64,000 nucleotides of DNA from Ensifer sp. LCM 4579 (lineage in GTDB: Bacteria > Pseudomonadota > Alphaproteobacteria > Rhizobiales > Rhizobiaceae). Under the pieces are notes generated by a model. It saw only the letters and a program-made list of their open reading frames with translations. It was not told the DNA's origin and did no database searches. Location: the NCBI RefSeq assembly GCF_001854885.1, contig NZ_MDDV01000013.1:124001-188000 (forward strand), read 5' to 3'. A program made the position numbers and the translations under genes. Shown here piece after piece: positions 17,572 through 26,437 of this stretch (the stretch's first letter is position 1; each line of letters begins with the position of its first letter).

Positions 17572-18486
17572 TTACGTTCTTTTGGTTGGCCAATACTTGT
17601 CCACGTATTTCTGGATTTCCGTGCGCATGAAGCGGCCGGACGCGTCGGCGCGCTCCTCCCAGCCGAAGACGCAGGCCGTGACGATGCCGTCGAAGCCAAC
17701 CCCGGCGAGCGAGGAAAAGAAGACGTCCCAGTTGATCTCGCCCTGATACATGTCCATGTGCTGATGGATGGTCACCTTCGCGCCGGGCGGGTTGATGATA
17801 TAGCGCAGACCGGACGAGGCCTTGTGGTTATAGGTATCGGCCACGTGCACATGGGCGATCATCGACCCGGCCTCGCGGATCATCTTCGCCATGTCGTCGC
17901 CGAAGTAGAAGGTATGCGGCGCGCAATAGAGAAACTTGACGTTTTTCGAGCCGACCGTCTTCAGCATGTCGATCGCCGGATGCAGCGTCTCGCACCAGTC
18001 TTCCGGATGGGGCTCCATATTGAGTGTTACGCCTTCCTTCTCGAAGACCGGCACCAGCTCCTCCATCGAACGCCACCAGGCGGCCTCGCTGTGCTCGTGG
18101 CCATGCAGGCCGCCACAGCAGTTGGAGCGATGGCCGCGGTCCGGCGAGGGGCCGCGGCCGAATTCGGAATTCATGGTGTCGCAGCCCATCTCGACGGCTG
18201 CCTGAATCGCCTCCTTCCAGTAGCGCACCGCCGCCTGGCGCTCGTCCTCATGCGGGCTCGCCCAGCGATACATCGGCAGGATCGATGCGAGCTTTACGCC
18301 GTGGTCCCTGAGCGCCGACTTGAATTCGGCGATCCGCTCCTTGTGAGCACGCGGGCGCACCCACCAGGGGAGAAAATCCTCGCGCGGCGAAAGTTCGATA
18401 TGGTCGTATCCGAGTTCCGCAGCCTTGCGGCACAGGTCGCGCAGGCCGAGGTGGCGGTGCATATAGGGGTCGAGTGCGATCTTCAT
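17572..18486 (-). CDS. Sugar phosphate isomerase/epimerase-like TIM-barrel protein
   Basis: 304-aa xylose-isomerase-like barrel beginning MKIALDPYMHRHLGLRDLCRKAAELGYDHIELSPREDF. The ATG at 18486 is chosen for the GGAGGAG ribosome site; the longer upstream frame has no family likeness. Candidate metal ligands are in NSEFGRGP, LNMEPHPEDWCET, AHVHVADTYN and DGIVTACVFGWEE. It is first in a three-gene minus-strand unit and divergent from a LacI regulator, with a perfect 16-bp palindrome in the shared promoter region. The substrate is unknown. Confidence 0.82.
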   Translation of the reverse strand: MKIALDPYMHRHLGLRDLCRKAAELGYDHIELSPREDFLPWWVRPRAHKERIAEFKSALRDHGVKLASILPMYRWASPHEDERQAAVRYWKEAIQAAVEMGCDTMNSEFGRGPSPDRGHRSNCCGGLHGHEHSEAAWWRSMEELVPVFEKEGVTLNMEPHPEDWCETLHPAIDMLKTVGSKNVKFLYCAPHTFYFGDDMAKMIREAGSMIAHVHVADTYNHKASSGLRYIINPPGAKVTIHQHMDMYQGEINWDVFFSSLAGVGFDGIVTACVFGWEERADASGRFMRTEIQKYVDKYWPTKRT

Positions 18487-18622
18487 GGCTCTCCTCCGTC
18501 GGACGGGCGCCGGAAGCAAGAAGGCACCCTGGTAATCTCTTGCGTTTTGGTTCGGACCGACAGGTTCCTCCCGAACTGCCGGAGAGGTTAGCGCCGGTCG
18601 CGCCTCGGCCCTAAATCTTCCT

Positions 18623-18638
18623 TGATCAAATTTGATCA
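18623..18638. promoter_or_regulatory. Perfect 16-bp palindrome, likely LacI operator
   Basis: TGATCAAATTTGATCA is a perfect palindrome. It is 51 bp upstream of the LacI-family ATG (18689) and 137 bp upstream of the divergent isomerase gene (18486). A symmetric site in a divergent promoter next to a LacI regulator is most simply the operator of that regulator. Confidence 0.65.
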
Positions 18639-18688
18639 TTGACGAAGGGCTCTCGTTGGTCGAGCTTGCTCTCACGAAGGGAATTGCC

Positions 18689-19690
18689 ATGGTGAGGATC
18701 ACCCTGAAGGATGTGGCGCGGGAGGCCGGCGTCGGCACCGCGACCGTCGAGCGCGTCGTCAACGGCCGCGGCGGGGTTCGCCCGGAAACGGTCGAGAAGG
18801 TCTTTCGCGCCGCGCGAAAGCTCGACTACCGCCACAGCCTGCCGGAGGCGCATAGAGGGATGATCCGGATCGAGGTCATCCTGGTCCGCCCCGATACAAG
18901 CTTCTACTCGCGCATGAACCACGCGTTCGAGCGGATTGCGGCGTCACTCGACAAGAGCATCGCCGTTCACCGCACCTTCGTCCGCGAGAACGACCCACAG
19001 GCGTTCGCGCATTACATCGCCCACTCGATGGTGCGCCGCTCGGCGCTGATCGTAGTGGCGCCGGACCATCCGGATGTGGTGAGGAGCCTGAGGACGGTCG
19101 CCGGCGAGGGCACGCCGGTCGTGCAGATCATGACGAGGCCTGCTCCGGAACTCCCTTATGTCGGAATAGACAATTACGCCGCGGGACGCACGGCTGCCTT
19201 CTACATGTCGCGCATGCTTGTCGGGCGGCGGGGCGCTTTCGTTGCGCTCTGCCACAGCGGCGCCTATGAAAACCATAAGGAACGCATCCGCGGCTTTTCC
19301 GCCTATCTCGCCGAACATTGCGGCGATCACTTCTTCAGCCAAGTGATGTTCGATTATGACGACGACATCAACTCGATGGAACTCCTGCGCGCGGCGCTTG
19401 ACGAAGAACCGGATATCATCGGCCTGTACACCGCCGGTGGCGACAACCGCTCGGTTGCCGCGGTCCTGAAGGAGCGCGCGGCGCGGCACGTCTTCTGGGT
19501 CGGACATGAACTCTCCGCGCGATCGCGCAAAGCGCTCAATGAAGGCGTCATGTCGATCGTGCTCGACCAGGCGCCGGAGATCCAGGCGCGGCGGGCGATC
19601 GACTCGACGTTGCGATCGCTAGGCATCATCGACATCGAGGTCAGCCAGGAGCCCGTCCGGTTTCTGACGGTCACGCCGGAGTATGTCTGA
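18689..19690 (+). CDS. LacI-family transcriptional regulator
   Basis: 333-aa regulator with N-terminal HTH MVRITLKDVAREAGVGTATVERVVNGRGGVRPETVEKVFRAARKLDYR. The sequence TVERV in place of the usual TVSRV is unusual in the recognition helix. The effector domain is of the ribose-binding type (VILVRPDTSFYSRMNHAFERI; YVGIDNYAAGRTAAFYMSRMLVGRRG; NHKERIRGFSAYL; IIGLYTAGGDNRSVAAVL). The ATG at 18689 starts directly at the HTH; an upstream in-frame start overlaps the palindrome. Divergent from the isomerase/dehydrogenase cluster, which it probably controls. Confidence 0.85.
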   Translation: MVRITLKDVAREAGVGTATVERVVNGRGGVRPETVEKVFRAARKLDYRHSLPEAHRGMIRIEVILVRPDTSFYSRMNHAFERIAASLDKSIAVHRTFVRENDPQAFAHYIAHSMVRRSALIVVAPDHPDVVRSLRTVAGEGTPVVQIMTRPAPELPYVGIDNYAAGRTAAFYMSRMLVGRRGAFVALCHSGAYENHKERIRGFSAYLAEHCGDHFFSQVMFDYDDDINSMELLRAALDEEPDIIGLYTAGGDNRSVAAVLKERAARHVFWVGHELSARSRKALNEGVMSIVLDQAPEIQARRAIDSTLRSLGIIDIEVSQEPVRFLTVTPEYV

Positions 19691-19712
19691 TTGCGATCGC
19701 ACGGGTCTTCGC

Positions 19713-20117
19713 TTAGGCCCAGCCGGCTCGGGCGTCCAAGCTGAAGCCACCCGCACCGAACGCCACGATCTGCAGGAAACCGCCCGTGATCGCGAGGTTC
19801 TTCATAAAGTGAATCGTCTGGTTCTGGTCCGCGAAGTGCATGTGAAAACCGAGCGCTGATGCCAGGGTGAAGATCGCCAGGGCGAGTGCCGCCGGCCTCG
19901 TCAGGTAACCGACGACGAGAAGGATGCTGCCGCCGAGTTCCACGACCACGGCGATAGCGTAGCCCGCCCAGGGCAGCGGCAGGTTGGCGGACGCGATATA
20001 GGCGACCGTACCGGAGGGATCGGCCAGCTTTTCCACGCCGGACGTGATGAAGATCGCAGCGAGAAGCAGTCGCCCGAGGAGCGCGAGTGAACTTGGAAAT
20101 ACAGGGTTGTTGCCCAT
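19713..20117 (-). CDS. DoxX-family membrane protein
   Basis: 134-aa integral membrane protein with four hydrophobic segments. It starts with the DoxX block LALLGRLLLAAIFITSGVEKLADPSGTVAYIAS and continues with VVELGGSILLVVGYLTRPAALALAIFTLASALGFH, then the short MHFADQNQTIHFMKNLAITGGFLQIVAFGAG. DoxX proteins are linked with quinone/thiol redox stress systems, but this orphan copy gives no more context. It sits between a LacI gene (convergent, 22 bp) and a mosaic repeat. Confidence 0.85.
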   Translation of the reverse strand: MGNNPVFPSSLALLGRLLLAAIFITSGVEKLADPSGTVAYIASANLPLPWAGYAIAVVVELGGSILLVVGYLTRPAALALAIFTLASALGFHMHFADQNQTIHFMKNLAITGGFLQIVAFGAGGFSLDARAGWA

Positions 20118-20171
20118 GTCGGTTGCCCTTTCTCAACGAGCGTAGCGGCCCATGAATGCGCTGCAAGCGCC

Positions 20172-20257
20172 GCGCGTCCTTTCAGACGCGCAAAGATTGC
20201 TGTAGCTCTTTGAGTCTGCGCAGCGAGCTCTCCGAAAATCGGGTCCGATCTTCAGGA
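20172..20257. repeat. Rhizobial intergenic mosaic-type element
   Basis: Two hairpins in tandem. GCGCGTC/GACGCGC (20172-20178 with 20185-20191) is followed by a GCTGTAGCTCTTTGAG spacer, then GAAAATCGG/CCGATCTTC (one mismatch, about 20234-20253). I recognise this arrangement as an abundant intergenic repeat in Sinorhizobium/Rhizobium replicons. It lies in the 147-bp gap between the DoxX gene and the cyclase-TPR gene and may end the transcript of the latter. Confidence 0.6.
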
Positions 20258-20264
20258 CGATGCG

Positions 20265-22028
20265 CTAAACGGAGACGCCGGCCTCGCGCAGACCGTCCGC
20301 CAGCCGGTCGAGCAGGCCGGGATCCCGGTAGGGCAGGGCTCGCTTGAGGTGATCGATGGAAAAGTTCGGGTTGACCTCCAGCACCTCACGCCAGTAGCGC
20401 CGCGCTTCTTCGTGACGCCCGGTGCGACCATAGAGGCAGGCGAGATAAAAGCGCGTCATGTCCGATCGGGGTTGGAGCGCCAGCCGGCGCTTGAAGGCGA
20501 TCTCCGCCTCGTCAAAGCGTCCGAGGCTCAACAGAGCTCTCCCGAGAAAATGCAGCGACAGGTCGAATTGCGGATCGAGCCGGTTGGCCCGCGTATAGAG
20601 CGCCAGCGCGTCTTCGTGCCGGCCCTGGAACTCCCTGATAGCACCAAGGGCGGTATAGGCGCTCGCCGAATTGGGATCGAGATCGATCGCCCGTTCGGCT
20701 GCGTGTTCCGCCTCATCCAGACGTCGCATCCAGGAAAGGGCAAGCGAGAGCGCGTGGGGGCCCTGCGGCTCGGTTTCGTCCGTTTCGATTGCCTTTTGGG
20801 CCAGCTCGAACGCCTGCGTGAGATTGTCGTGCGTCGCGCCGTTCCACTGGTTGATGAAATCGGTCAAGGCGACGATCGAGAGTGCGGCGTAGGCAGCCGC
20901 CAGAGCCGGATCGATGGCGATGGCGCGCTTCAGCATGCTGCGCGCGTCCATGGACGATTGCGCGTTGAACTGCAGGGTGGACAGGCGGGAGCGCACGAGC
21001 AGATCGTAGGCTTCCGGATCGACCTTGCCGCGGCTCTCGCGCCGCTCCTCTTCGCTCGGGGTCAACGTTACCCGCAGCGCATTGACGATCGTGCGGGTCA
21101 CTTCGTCCTGAACTGCGAATATGTCTTCGAGTCCGCGATCGTAGCGTTCGGCCCACAGATGGCCGCCGGTCGTACCGTCGATCATCTGCGCGTTGATGCG
21201 GATCCGGTCCGCGGCCCTGCGCACGCTGCCTTCTAGAACGTAGCGGACACCCAGTTCCCGGCTCACCTTGCGGATGTCCGGAGATTTCCCCTTGTAGGCG
21301 AAAGAAGAGTTCCGGGCGATCACGAAGAGCCCGGATACCTTCGAGAGATCCGTGATGATGTCCTCGGTGATCCCATCGGCGAAATAGCCCTGCTCCGGAT
21401 CCCCGGATATGTTGTCAAACGGCAGGACGGCTATCGACGGCCGCCCCGGCAATTGCGGCATGGTTTCGGTGCCGGTCTTGTCCGGATCGATACTGCGCCC
21501 CTCCGGCGACCAGGTCCATATGTGCACCGGGCGATCGATGTTCTTGACCGCGTGATTTCCGCCATCGATGAAATCGAGACCGACGCGACCATGCACGTAA
21601 TCGTGAATTCCATCCGAAATCGCCACGCCACCGGGATCGGCAAGCGCCTCTATGCGGGCAGCCACATTGACGCCGTCGCCGAAAAGGTCGCTGTCGTGGA
21701 CCATGATATCGCCAAGGTTGACGCCGATGCGCAGGACGATGGCGGGGGTCCCCGACGCCGCCCGGTTTGCGGACGCCATGGCCTGCTGAAGTGCCGCGGC
21801 GCATTCGACCGCATTGACGGCGCTGCCGAACTCGACGAGCACACCGTCTCCGGTCCTCTTGAAGACGCGACCCTGATGGCTGGCGACGAGCGGCTCCAGC
21901 ACTTCTGTCCACCGCGCCATGAGCAGCGTATGGGTGCCCTTTTCATCCCGCTCCATGAGCCGGCTGTAGCCGACCACGTCCGCCGCCAGAATGGCAGCAA
22001 GCCGGCGTCTGATGGTGTCGTTGGACAT
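20265..22028 (-). CDS. Class III adenylate/guanylate cyclase fused to TolB-like and TPR domains
   Basis: 587-aa three-part protein. The N-terminal class III cyclase domain (about 5-165) has metal Asp in LAADVVGYSRLM, FKRTGDGVLVEF with the second Asp and a purine-contact Lys, and LFGDGVNVAARIEALADPGG. A TolB/FlgO-like N-terminal block follows (SIAVLPFDNISGDPEQGYFADGITEDIITDLSK, about 195-330). At least six TPR units run to the C-terminus. No membrane segment is present. This architecture is heavily expanded in rhizobia. It should make cAMP (or cGMP) in the cytoplasm, with the TPRs sensing a partner. The start at 22028 is chosen over an upstream ATG at 22052 for its GGGAAGG site. Confidence 0.88.
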   Translation of the reverse strand: MSNDTIRRRLAAILAADVVGYSRLMERDEKGTHTLLMARWTEVLEPLVASHQGRVFKRTGDGVLVEFGSAVNAVECAAALQQAMASANRAASGTPAIVLRIGVNLGDIMVHDSDLFGDGVNVAARIEALADPGGVAISDGIHDYVHGRVGLDFIDGGNHAVKNIDRPVHIWTWSPEGRSIDPDKTGTETMPQLPGRPSIAVLPFDNISGDPEQGYFADGITEDIITDLSKVSGLFVIARNSSFAYKGKSPDIRKVSRELGVRYVLEGSVRRAADRIRINAQMIDGTTGGHLWAERYDRGLEDIFAVQDEVTRTIVNALRVTLTPSEEERRESRGKVDPEAYDLLVRSRLSTLQFNAQSSMDARSMLKRAIAIDPALAAAYAALSIVALTDFINQWNGATHDNLTQAFELAQKAIETDETEPQGPHALSLALSWMRRLDEAEHAAERAIDLDPNSASAYTALGAIREFQGRHEDALALYTRANRLDPQFDLSLHFLGRALLSLGRFDEAEIAFKRRLALQPRSDMTRFYLACLYGRTGRHEEARRYWREVLEVNPNFSIDHLKRALPYRDPGLLDRLADGLREAGVSV

Positions 22029-22555
22029 GTGCGATGGCACCTTCCCAAGCATACACTCGCGTGCAGGCCCTCGACCATATGCTCGGTTTGCTTGGTTTGC
22101 CGCAGGTATTCCGATCGGAATTCGCAGGACACTTTGCGGGACCTGCTTCGGTCCTGACCTCCAATCGGGCGATTTTACCGGCGACCAGCTTCGATGTCTA
22201 TTCGGATAGGGCCAATCCGTCGACGGTGCTGATTCGGCTCCGCGCCTGAACGGCGTGCAATTTTCGCGAGGGTCGGTGGCGCGCCGCTCTTGCCCCTTTA
22301 AAGAATGATCGCTTTCTTCCGCACCGTGCAGTTTTTCCTCGGCTGAAACAGAAATTGATGAGCGGTCAAGGCCCGCGACGGCGCGGGGCGCAAGCCCCGA
22401 ATATCCCGGCTGCGCGGCCTTGGAAGCTCCGCGAAAAGCGGCATTGGGCCGCCCTCAGGCGCATCCGGCGGGCTCCCCCGGAAGGAACTTGTTAACCTTC
22501 ATTTCCTATTCGCTAGGGACAGCCCCTTCGATGATGAATTTCGAGTTTTCAGGCC
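22029..22555. other. Intergenic region between cyclase-TPR and ftsK-like genes
   Basis: 527 bp without a convincing gene. It holds a small perfect stem with a GNRA loop (CGGGGC-GCAA-GCCCCG, 22384-22399) not followed by a U-tract. It also holds a 22-codon frame ([22 protein letters not shown], from 22531) that overlaps the ftsK start in another frame. Promoters for both divergent genes should lie here but none is clear. Confidence 0.4.
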
Positions 22556-25417
22556 ATGCGTATACCCCGGACAAACTTCTCGACGGCAGCTCTGCATGAG
22601 GCAGATCAGGCGGATGAATTCGGACATCCGCGTCTGGAGATGCCGGGACACATAGACCCCCAATCGGAAACGCCTGCCGCAGACGATCACCTGTTCGAGG
22701 CACCGGAAGCGCCGCGCCGGGTTGGCCGCCGCGAGGTCGACGATGCGGACTATGTGAACCGCGCGGCACGGCTTTATGGTCATGGCTCCGCCTATGCGCC
22801 GGCGCAGGTGACGGCGCTGACGCGCGACCCGCTGCCGACGCTTGCCGACATTACCGGCCAATCGGAGGGCCCGAGCTGGGAAAGCCATTTCTTCCTGTCG
22901 CCGAATGTGCGCTTCACCCGCACGCCGGAGCGCGAATTCATGAAACGCCGGGCGCCCGCGGTCGAGGCAGAAGAGGCCGAGGAGAGCGCGGTCGTGGCAG
23001 CCCCGGCCGAAGACCGGGCAGTGCCGCTCGCGGCCAATGATGTCCCGGAAGTGCCGGCGGCGGAGCCGACACCAGCCGATGCCGCACTGCCCGTCGAACC
23101 CGAAGCGGACGCGCCGGCCCATAGCCCGTCGGAGCTGTTGCGCGTGCTGATGCGGCAGTTGCCGCACTGGTCGCACATGCGGTCCGCGGATGCCCCGCCG
23201 GTTGGGCCGCAGACGCCCGCGATGCCCGAAACCCTTTCCGCGGAAGGGCCACCAATCGTTGCCAAGTTCGAGGAGCCACAATCCGCGCAGCAGGCTCAAG
23301 CGGCGGCAGTGGCCGGCGTCGACGAGACCATTTTTGGCTTCCCTCCGATTTTGGAGGCGCGTGGCGAGCTTGCGCACCTCTCCGATCATGCGTTCTTCGA
23401 ATTCATACCGCTGGAGATTCCCGCGACCGGCACCTCCCCGGTTTCCGCCGGCCCCGCGGCGGCAACGGTCGAGACCCCGAAGCAGAGCCATGCGCCGAAG
23501 CAGACCCATGCCCCCGAGCGGACGCAAGTCTCGGCGCCGGCCGTGATCCCTGCCAAATCTGCGGCGGAGCCGCAGATCGCGCCCGCCGCGCTGGCGGAAA
23601 TCCGGGAACTGCCGGCCGGGATCACCTCGCTTTTCCGCGTCGTCGAATGCCGGCAACCGGCGACGGTCGATCATCTGAAACAGACGGAAGCGGCCGATGT
23701 CGTGCCGGCGGCCGCGCAGACGGCGGCACCGGCGCTGCCCGATGAAACGCCGACGGTCAGGGAAGAGGAGACGCAGCCTGCCGCGACCAGGGCAGCGGTA
23801 ACCATGCCGGCCGTCGTCGAGCGGGCGGCCGCGCCGCTCCGGCCGGTCGTTCAAGGCACCCGGCTCTCGGGCGCCGATCCTTACGAATTTCCGTCCGCGG
23901 AATTGCTGCAGGAGCCGCCTGCGGGCCAGGGCTTCTTCATGACGCAGGAGCAGCTCGAGCAGAATGCGGGGCTTCTTGAGAGCGTGCTCGAGGATTTCGG
24001 CGTCAAGGGCGAGATCATCCATGTGCGCCCCGGTCCGGTGGTGACGCTTTATGAATTCGAGCCGGCGCCCGGCGTGAAATCCTCGCGCGTCATCAACCTC
24101 GCAGACGACATTGCGCGTTCGATGTCGGCGCTCTCGGCGCGCGTCGCGGTCGTGCCCGGCCGCAACGTCATCGGCATCGAACTACCGAACGCGACGCGCG
24201 AAACCGTCTATTTCCGCGAACTGATCGAATCCGTCGATTTCCGCAAGACCGGCTGCAAGCTGGCGCTCTGCCTCGGTAAGACGATCGGCGGCGAACCGGT
24301 GATCGCCGAACTCGCGAAGATGCCGCACCTGCTCGTCGCCGGCACCACCGGTTCGGGCAAGTCGGTGGCGATCAACACAATGATCCTGTCGCTGCTCTAC
24401 CGGCTGAAGCCGGAGGAATGCCGGCTGATCATGGTCGACCCAAAGATGCTCGAACTCTCCGTTTATGACGGCATCCCGCACCTGCTGACGCCGGTCGTGA
24501 CCGATCCGAAGAAGGCGGTGATGGCGCTCAAATGGGCGGTGCGCGAAATGGAGGACCGCTATCGCAAGATGTCGCGCCTCGGCGTCCGCAATATCGACGG
24601 CTACAACCAGCGGGCCGCGGCCGCCCGCGAAAAGGGCGAGCCGGTCATGACCACGGTCCAGACCGGTTTCGAGAAGGGGACCGGCGAGCCGCTCTTCGAG
24701 CAGCAGGAGATGGACCTGGCGCCGATGCCCTATATCGTCGTCATCGTCGATGAGATGGCTGACCTGATGATGGTCGCCGGCAAGGAGATCGAAGGCGCCA
24801 TCCAGCGTCTCGCCCAGATGGCGCGCGCCGCCGGCATCCACCTGATCATGGCGACGCAGCGTCCTTCGGTCGACGTCATCACCGGCACGATCAAGGCGAA
24901 CTTCCCGACCCGCATCTCCTTCCAGGTCACCTCCAAGATCGACAGCCGCACCATCCTCGGCGAACAGGGCGCAGAACAGCTGCTCGGCCAGGGCGACATG
25001 CTGCACATGGCCGGTGGCGGACGCATCGCCCGCGTGCACGGCCCTTTCGTCTCCGACCGGGAAGTCGAGCACGTCGTCGCGCATCTGAAGACCCAGGGCC
25101 GCCCCGAATATCTGGAAACGGTCACGGCGGACGAGGAGGAGGAACCGGAGGAAGACCAAAGCGCGGTTTTCGACAAGAGCGCGATCGCTGCGGAAGACGG
25201 CAACGAATTGTACGACCAGGCGGTAAAGGTGGTCCTGCGCGACAAGAAGTGCTCGACGTCCTACATCCAGCGCCGCCTCGGCATCGGCTACAACCGTGCC
25301 GCCTCGCTGGTCGAACGCATGGAAAAGGACGGCCTCGTGGGCGCCGCCAACCATGTCGGCAAGCGCGAGATCATCTACGGCAACCGCGACAATGCGACCG
25401 GCGACGATATGGATTGA
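22556..25417 (+). CDS. ftsK: FtsK/SpoIIIE-family DNA translocase without the N-terminal membrane domain
   Basis: 953-aa hexameric DNA pump. The motor occupies about residues 450-870: Walker [15 protein letters not shown] (about 595-607), Walker [16 protein letters not shown] (about 724-738), then [27 protein letters not shown]-terminal winged-helix gamma domain (about 883-945, [45 protein letters not shown]) reads KOPS-type DNA. Residues 1-450 are a low-complexity Ala/Pro/Glu-rich linker. The four membrane helices of cell-division FtsK are absent, so this is probably a paralogue rather than the essential divisome copy. The start is uncertain because no strong ribosome site is present. Confidence 0.88.
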   Translation: MRIPRTNFSTAALHEADQADEFGHPRLEMPGHIDPQSETPAADDHLFEAPEAPRRVGRREVDDADYVNRAARLYGHGSAYAPAQVTALTRDPLPTLADITGQSEGPSWESHFFLSPNVRFTRTPEREFMKRRAPAVEAEEAEESAVVAAPAEDRAVPLAANDVPEVPAAEPTPADAALPVEPEADAPAHSPSELLRVLMRQLPHWSHMRSADAPPVGPQTPAMPETLSAEGPPIVAKFEEPQSAQQAQAAAVAGVDETIFGFPPILEARGELAHLSDHAFFEFIPLEIPATGTSPVSAGPAAATVETPKQSHAPKQTHAPERTQVSAPAVIPAKSAAEPQIAPAALAEIRELPAGITSLFRVVECRQPATVDHLKQTEAADVVPAAAQTAAPALPDETPTVREEETQPAATRAAVTMPAVVERAAAPLRPVVQGTRLSGADPYEFPSAELLQEPPAGQGFFMTQEQLEQNAGLLESVLEDFGVKGEIIHVRPGPVVTLYEFEPAPGVKSSRVINLADDIARSMSALSARVAVVPGRNVIGIELPNATRETVYFRELIESVDFRKTGCKLALCLGKTIGGEPVIAELAKMPHLLVAGTTGSGKSVAINTMILSLLYRLKPEECRLIMVDPKMLELSVYDGIPHLLTPVVTDPKKAVMALKWAVREMEDRYRKMSRLGVRNIDGYNQRAAAAREKGEPVMTTVQTGFEKGTGEPLFEQQEMDLAPMPYIVVIVDEMADLMMVAGKEIEGAIQRLAQMARAAGIHLIMATQRPSVDVITGTIKANFPTRISFQVTSKIDSRTILGEQGAEQLLGQGDMLHMAGGGRIARVHGPFVSDREVEHVVAHLKTQGRPEYLETVTADEEEEPEEDQSAVFDKSAIAAEDGNELYDQAVKVVLRDKKCSTSYIQRRLGIGYNRAASLVERMEKDGLVGAANHVGKREIIYGNRDNATGDDMD

Positions 25418-25469
25418 GTGGGCGGCCGGTTCGGGCACACGTTCGACGTTGACATAGAGCTCACGGCGA

Positions 25470-25515
25470 CCGCCACCCTTGTGGGGGAGATGGCCGGCGT
25501 GCCAGAGGGGGTATT
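25470..25515. repeat. Partial rhizobial intergenic repeat
   Basis: CCGCCACCCTTGTGGGGGAG followed by ATGGCCGGCGTGCCAGAGGGG resembles fragments of intergenic palindromic elements common in Rhizobiales. It lies in the 265-bp gap between the ftsK-like gene and a GntR regulator. It was recognised by eye from its word structure only. Confidence 0.35.
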
Positions 25516-25677
25516 ATCTCTGCCCTGATTGGCGGCAACATGGCTACCGCCACACCCTAATTTCTGATGAAAAAATGAGCATTCGTGGCAAAGCCATTGC
25601 CAACACGGCCATGGCTACGGCGCAGGACCATTCATAAACGTCAACTGACGGCCTTGGCACGCGACTTGCTTGCCAGT

Positions 25678-25689
25678 CTTGTATGCAAG
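25678..25689. promoter_or_regulatory. Near-palindrome overlapping the GntR start codon
   Basis: CTTGTATGCAAG has 4-bp arms (CTTG/CAAG) around TATG, and the ATG in its centre is the start codon of the GntR gene. FadR/VanR-type GntR regulators commonly bind CTTGTANACAAG-like words, so this is a plausible autoregulatory site. Confidence 0.4.
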
Positions 25690-26414
25690 ATTTGTCGCCA
25701 CAGCAGAATGTCCAGACCAGCATAGACGAGGCCGTCGTTTCCGGCATCCTTTCCGCGCGCATCCGCCCTGGTACTCGGCTGAGCGAGAACGAGGTCGCGA
25801 GTCTCTTCAACGTTTCCCGGACAAGGGTGCGCGAGGCGATGATGCGGCTCGAGCAGCGCGGCATCGTCAAGGTCAGCCCGCGGCGCGGCTGGTTCGTTGT
25901 TGAGCCCTCCGCCGAGGAGGCGATCAGCGTCTATGCGGCGCGCCGGGTGATCGAGGCGGGGCTGCTCGGCAGCATGAACCATCTCTCGGAGAGCGGCCGT
26001 GAGACGCTTCATGCGCATCTGGCCGAGGAAAAGGCGGCGATCGCCGCCGGCGACCGCCAGCGCCTCACCTGCCTCATGGGCGATTTCCATATCCGCATCG
26101 CCGAGCTCTCCGGCAATCCGATTCTCGTCGAGATCCTGCGCGACCTCACCGCGCGCACGATCCTGATCTCGCTCATCTACCAGTCCGATTTTCATGCCAT
26201 GCAATCGCATCTCGGCCATTGCCGCATCGCCGCGGCGATGGAAGAGGGCGATTTTGAGAAGGCGGCAGCGCTTGCCGTCGAGCATCTGGATGAGGTGGAG
26301 ACGGGGCTCGACCTGACCCGGCGACCGGATCCGCTTGCTGATTTGAGGCGCTCCCTGTCGCTGCCGCCGCAGGTGCCCGCATCTTCGAATGCATCCCACA
26401 AAACCAAACCATGA
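25683..26414 (+). CDS. GntR-family (FadR/FCD type) transcriptional regulator
   Basis: 243-aa regulator. The N-terminal winged helix is VVSGILSARIRPGTRLSENEVASLFNVSRTRVREAMMRLEQRGIVKVSPRRGWFVVEPS (about 18-78). The C-terminal all-helical FCD effector domain contains the metal-site pattern D...H (GDFHIRIAELSGN) and two later His (HCRIAAAMEEGDFEKAAALAVEHLDEVE). It lies 23 bp upstream of an amino-acid-type ABC importer on the same strand, so it likely controls that importer and itself. No ribosome site precedes this ATG, which suggests a leaderless message or a start call that needs testing. Confidence 0.83.
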   Translation: MQDLSPQQNVQTSIDEAVVSGILSARIRPGTRLSENEVASLFNVSRTRVREAMMRLEQRGIVKVSPRRGWFVVEPSAEEAISVYAARRVIEAGLLGSMNHLSESGRETLHAHLAEEKAAIAAGDRQRLTCLMGDFHIRIAELSGNPILVEILRDLTARTILISLIYQSDFHAMQSHLGHCRIAAAMEEGDFEKAAALAVEHLDEVETGLDLTRRPDPLADLRRSLSLPPQVPASSNASHKTKP

Positions 26415-26437
26415 AACCAACAGAGGAGAATGACCCG

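Noticed and set aside
17534-17593. TTG start adding 20 residues to the 16610-17533 barrel protein.
   Set aside because: The added residues overlap the upstream gene and do not fit the barrel family. Not fully excluded, because ATG 17533 also lacks a ribosome site.
22531-22599. 22-codon frame overlapping the ftsK start as a coupled small gene or a frameshifted true N-terminus.
   Set aside because: No ribosome site and no matching residues to join to the FtsK frame; kept only as a note in the intergenic entry.
22499-24022. 507-codon minus-strand frame opposite the 5' half of the ftsK-like gene.
   Set aside because: Arg/Gly-rich shadow of a low-complexity coding region; no domain and no ribosome site.
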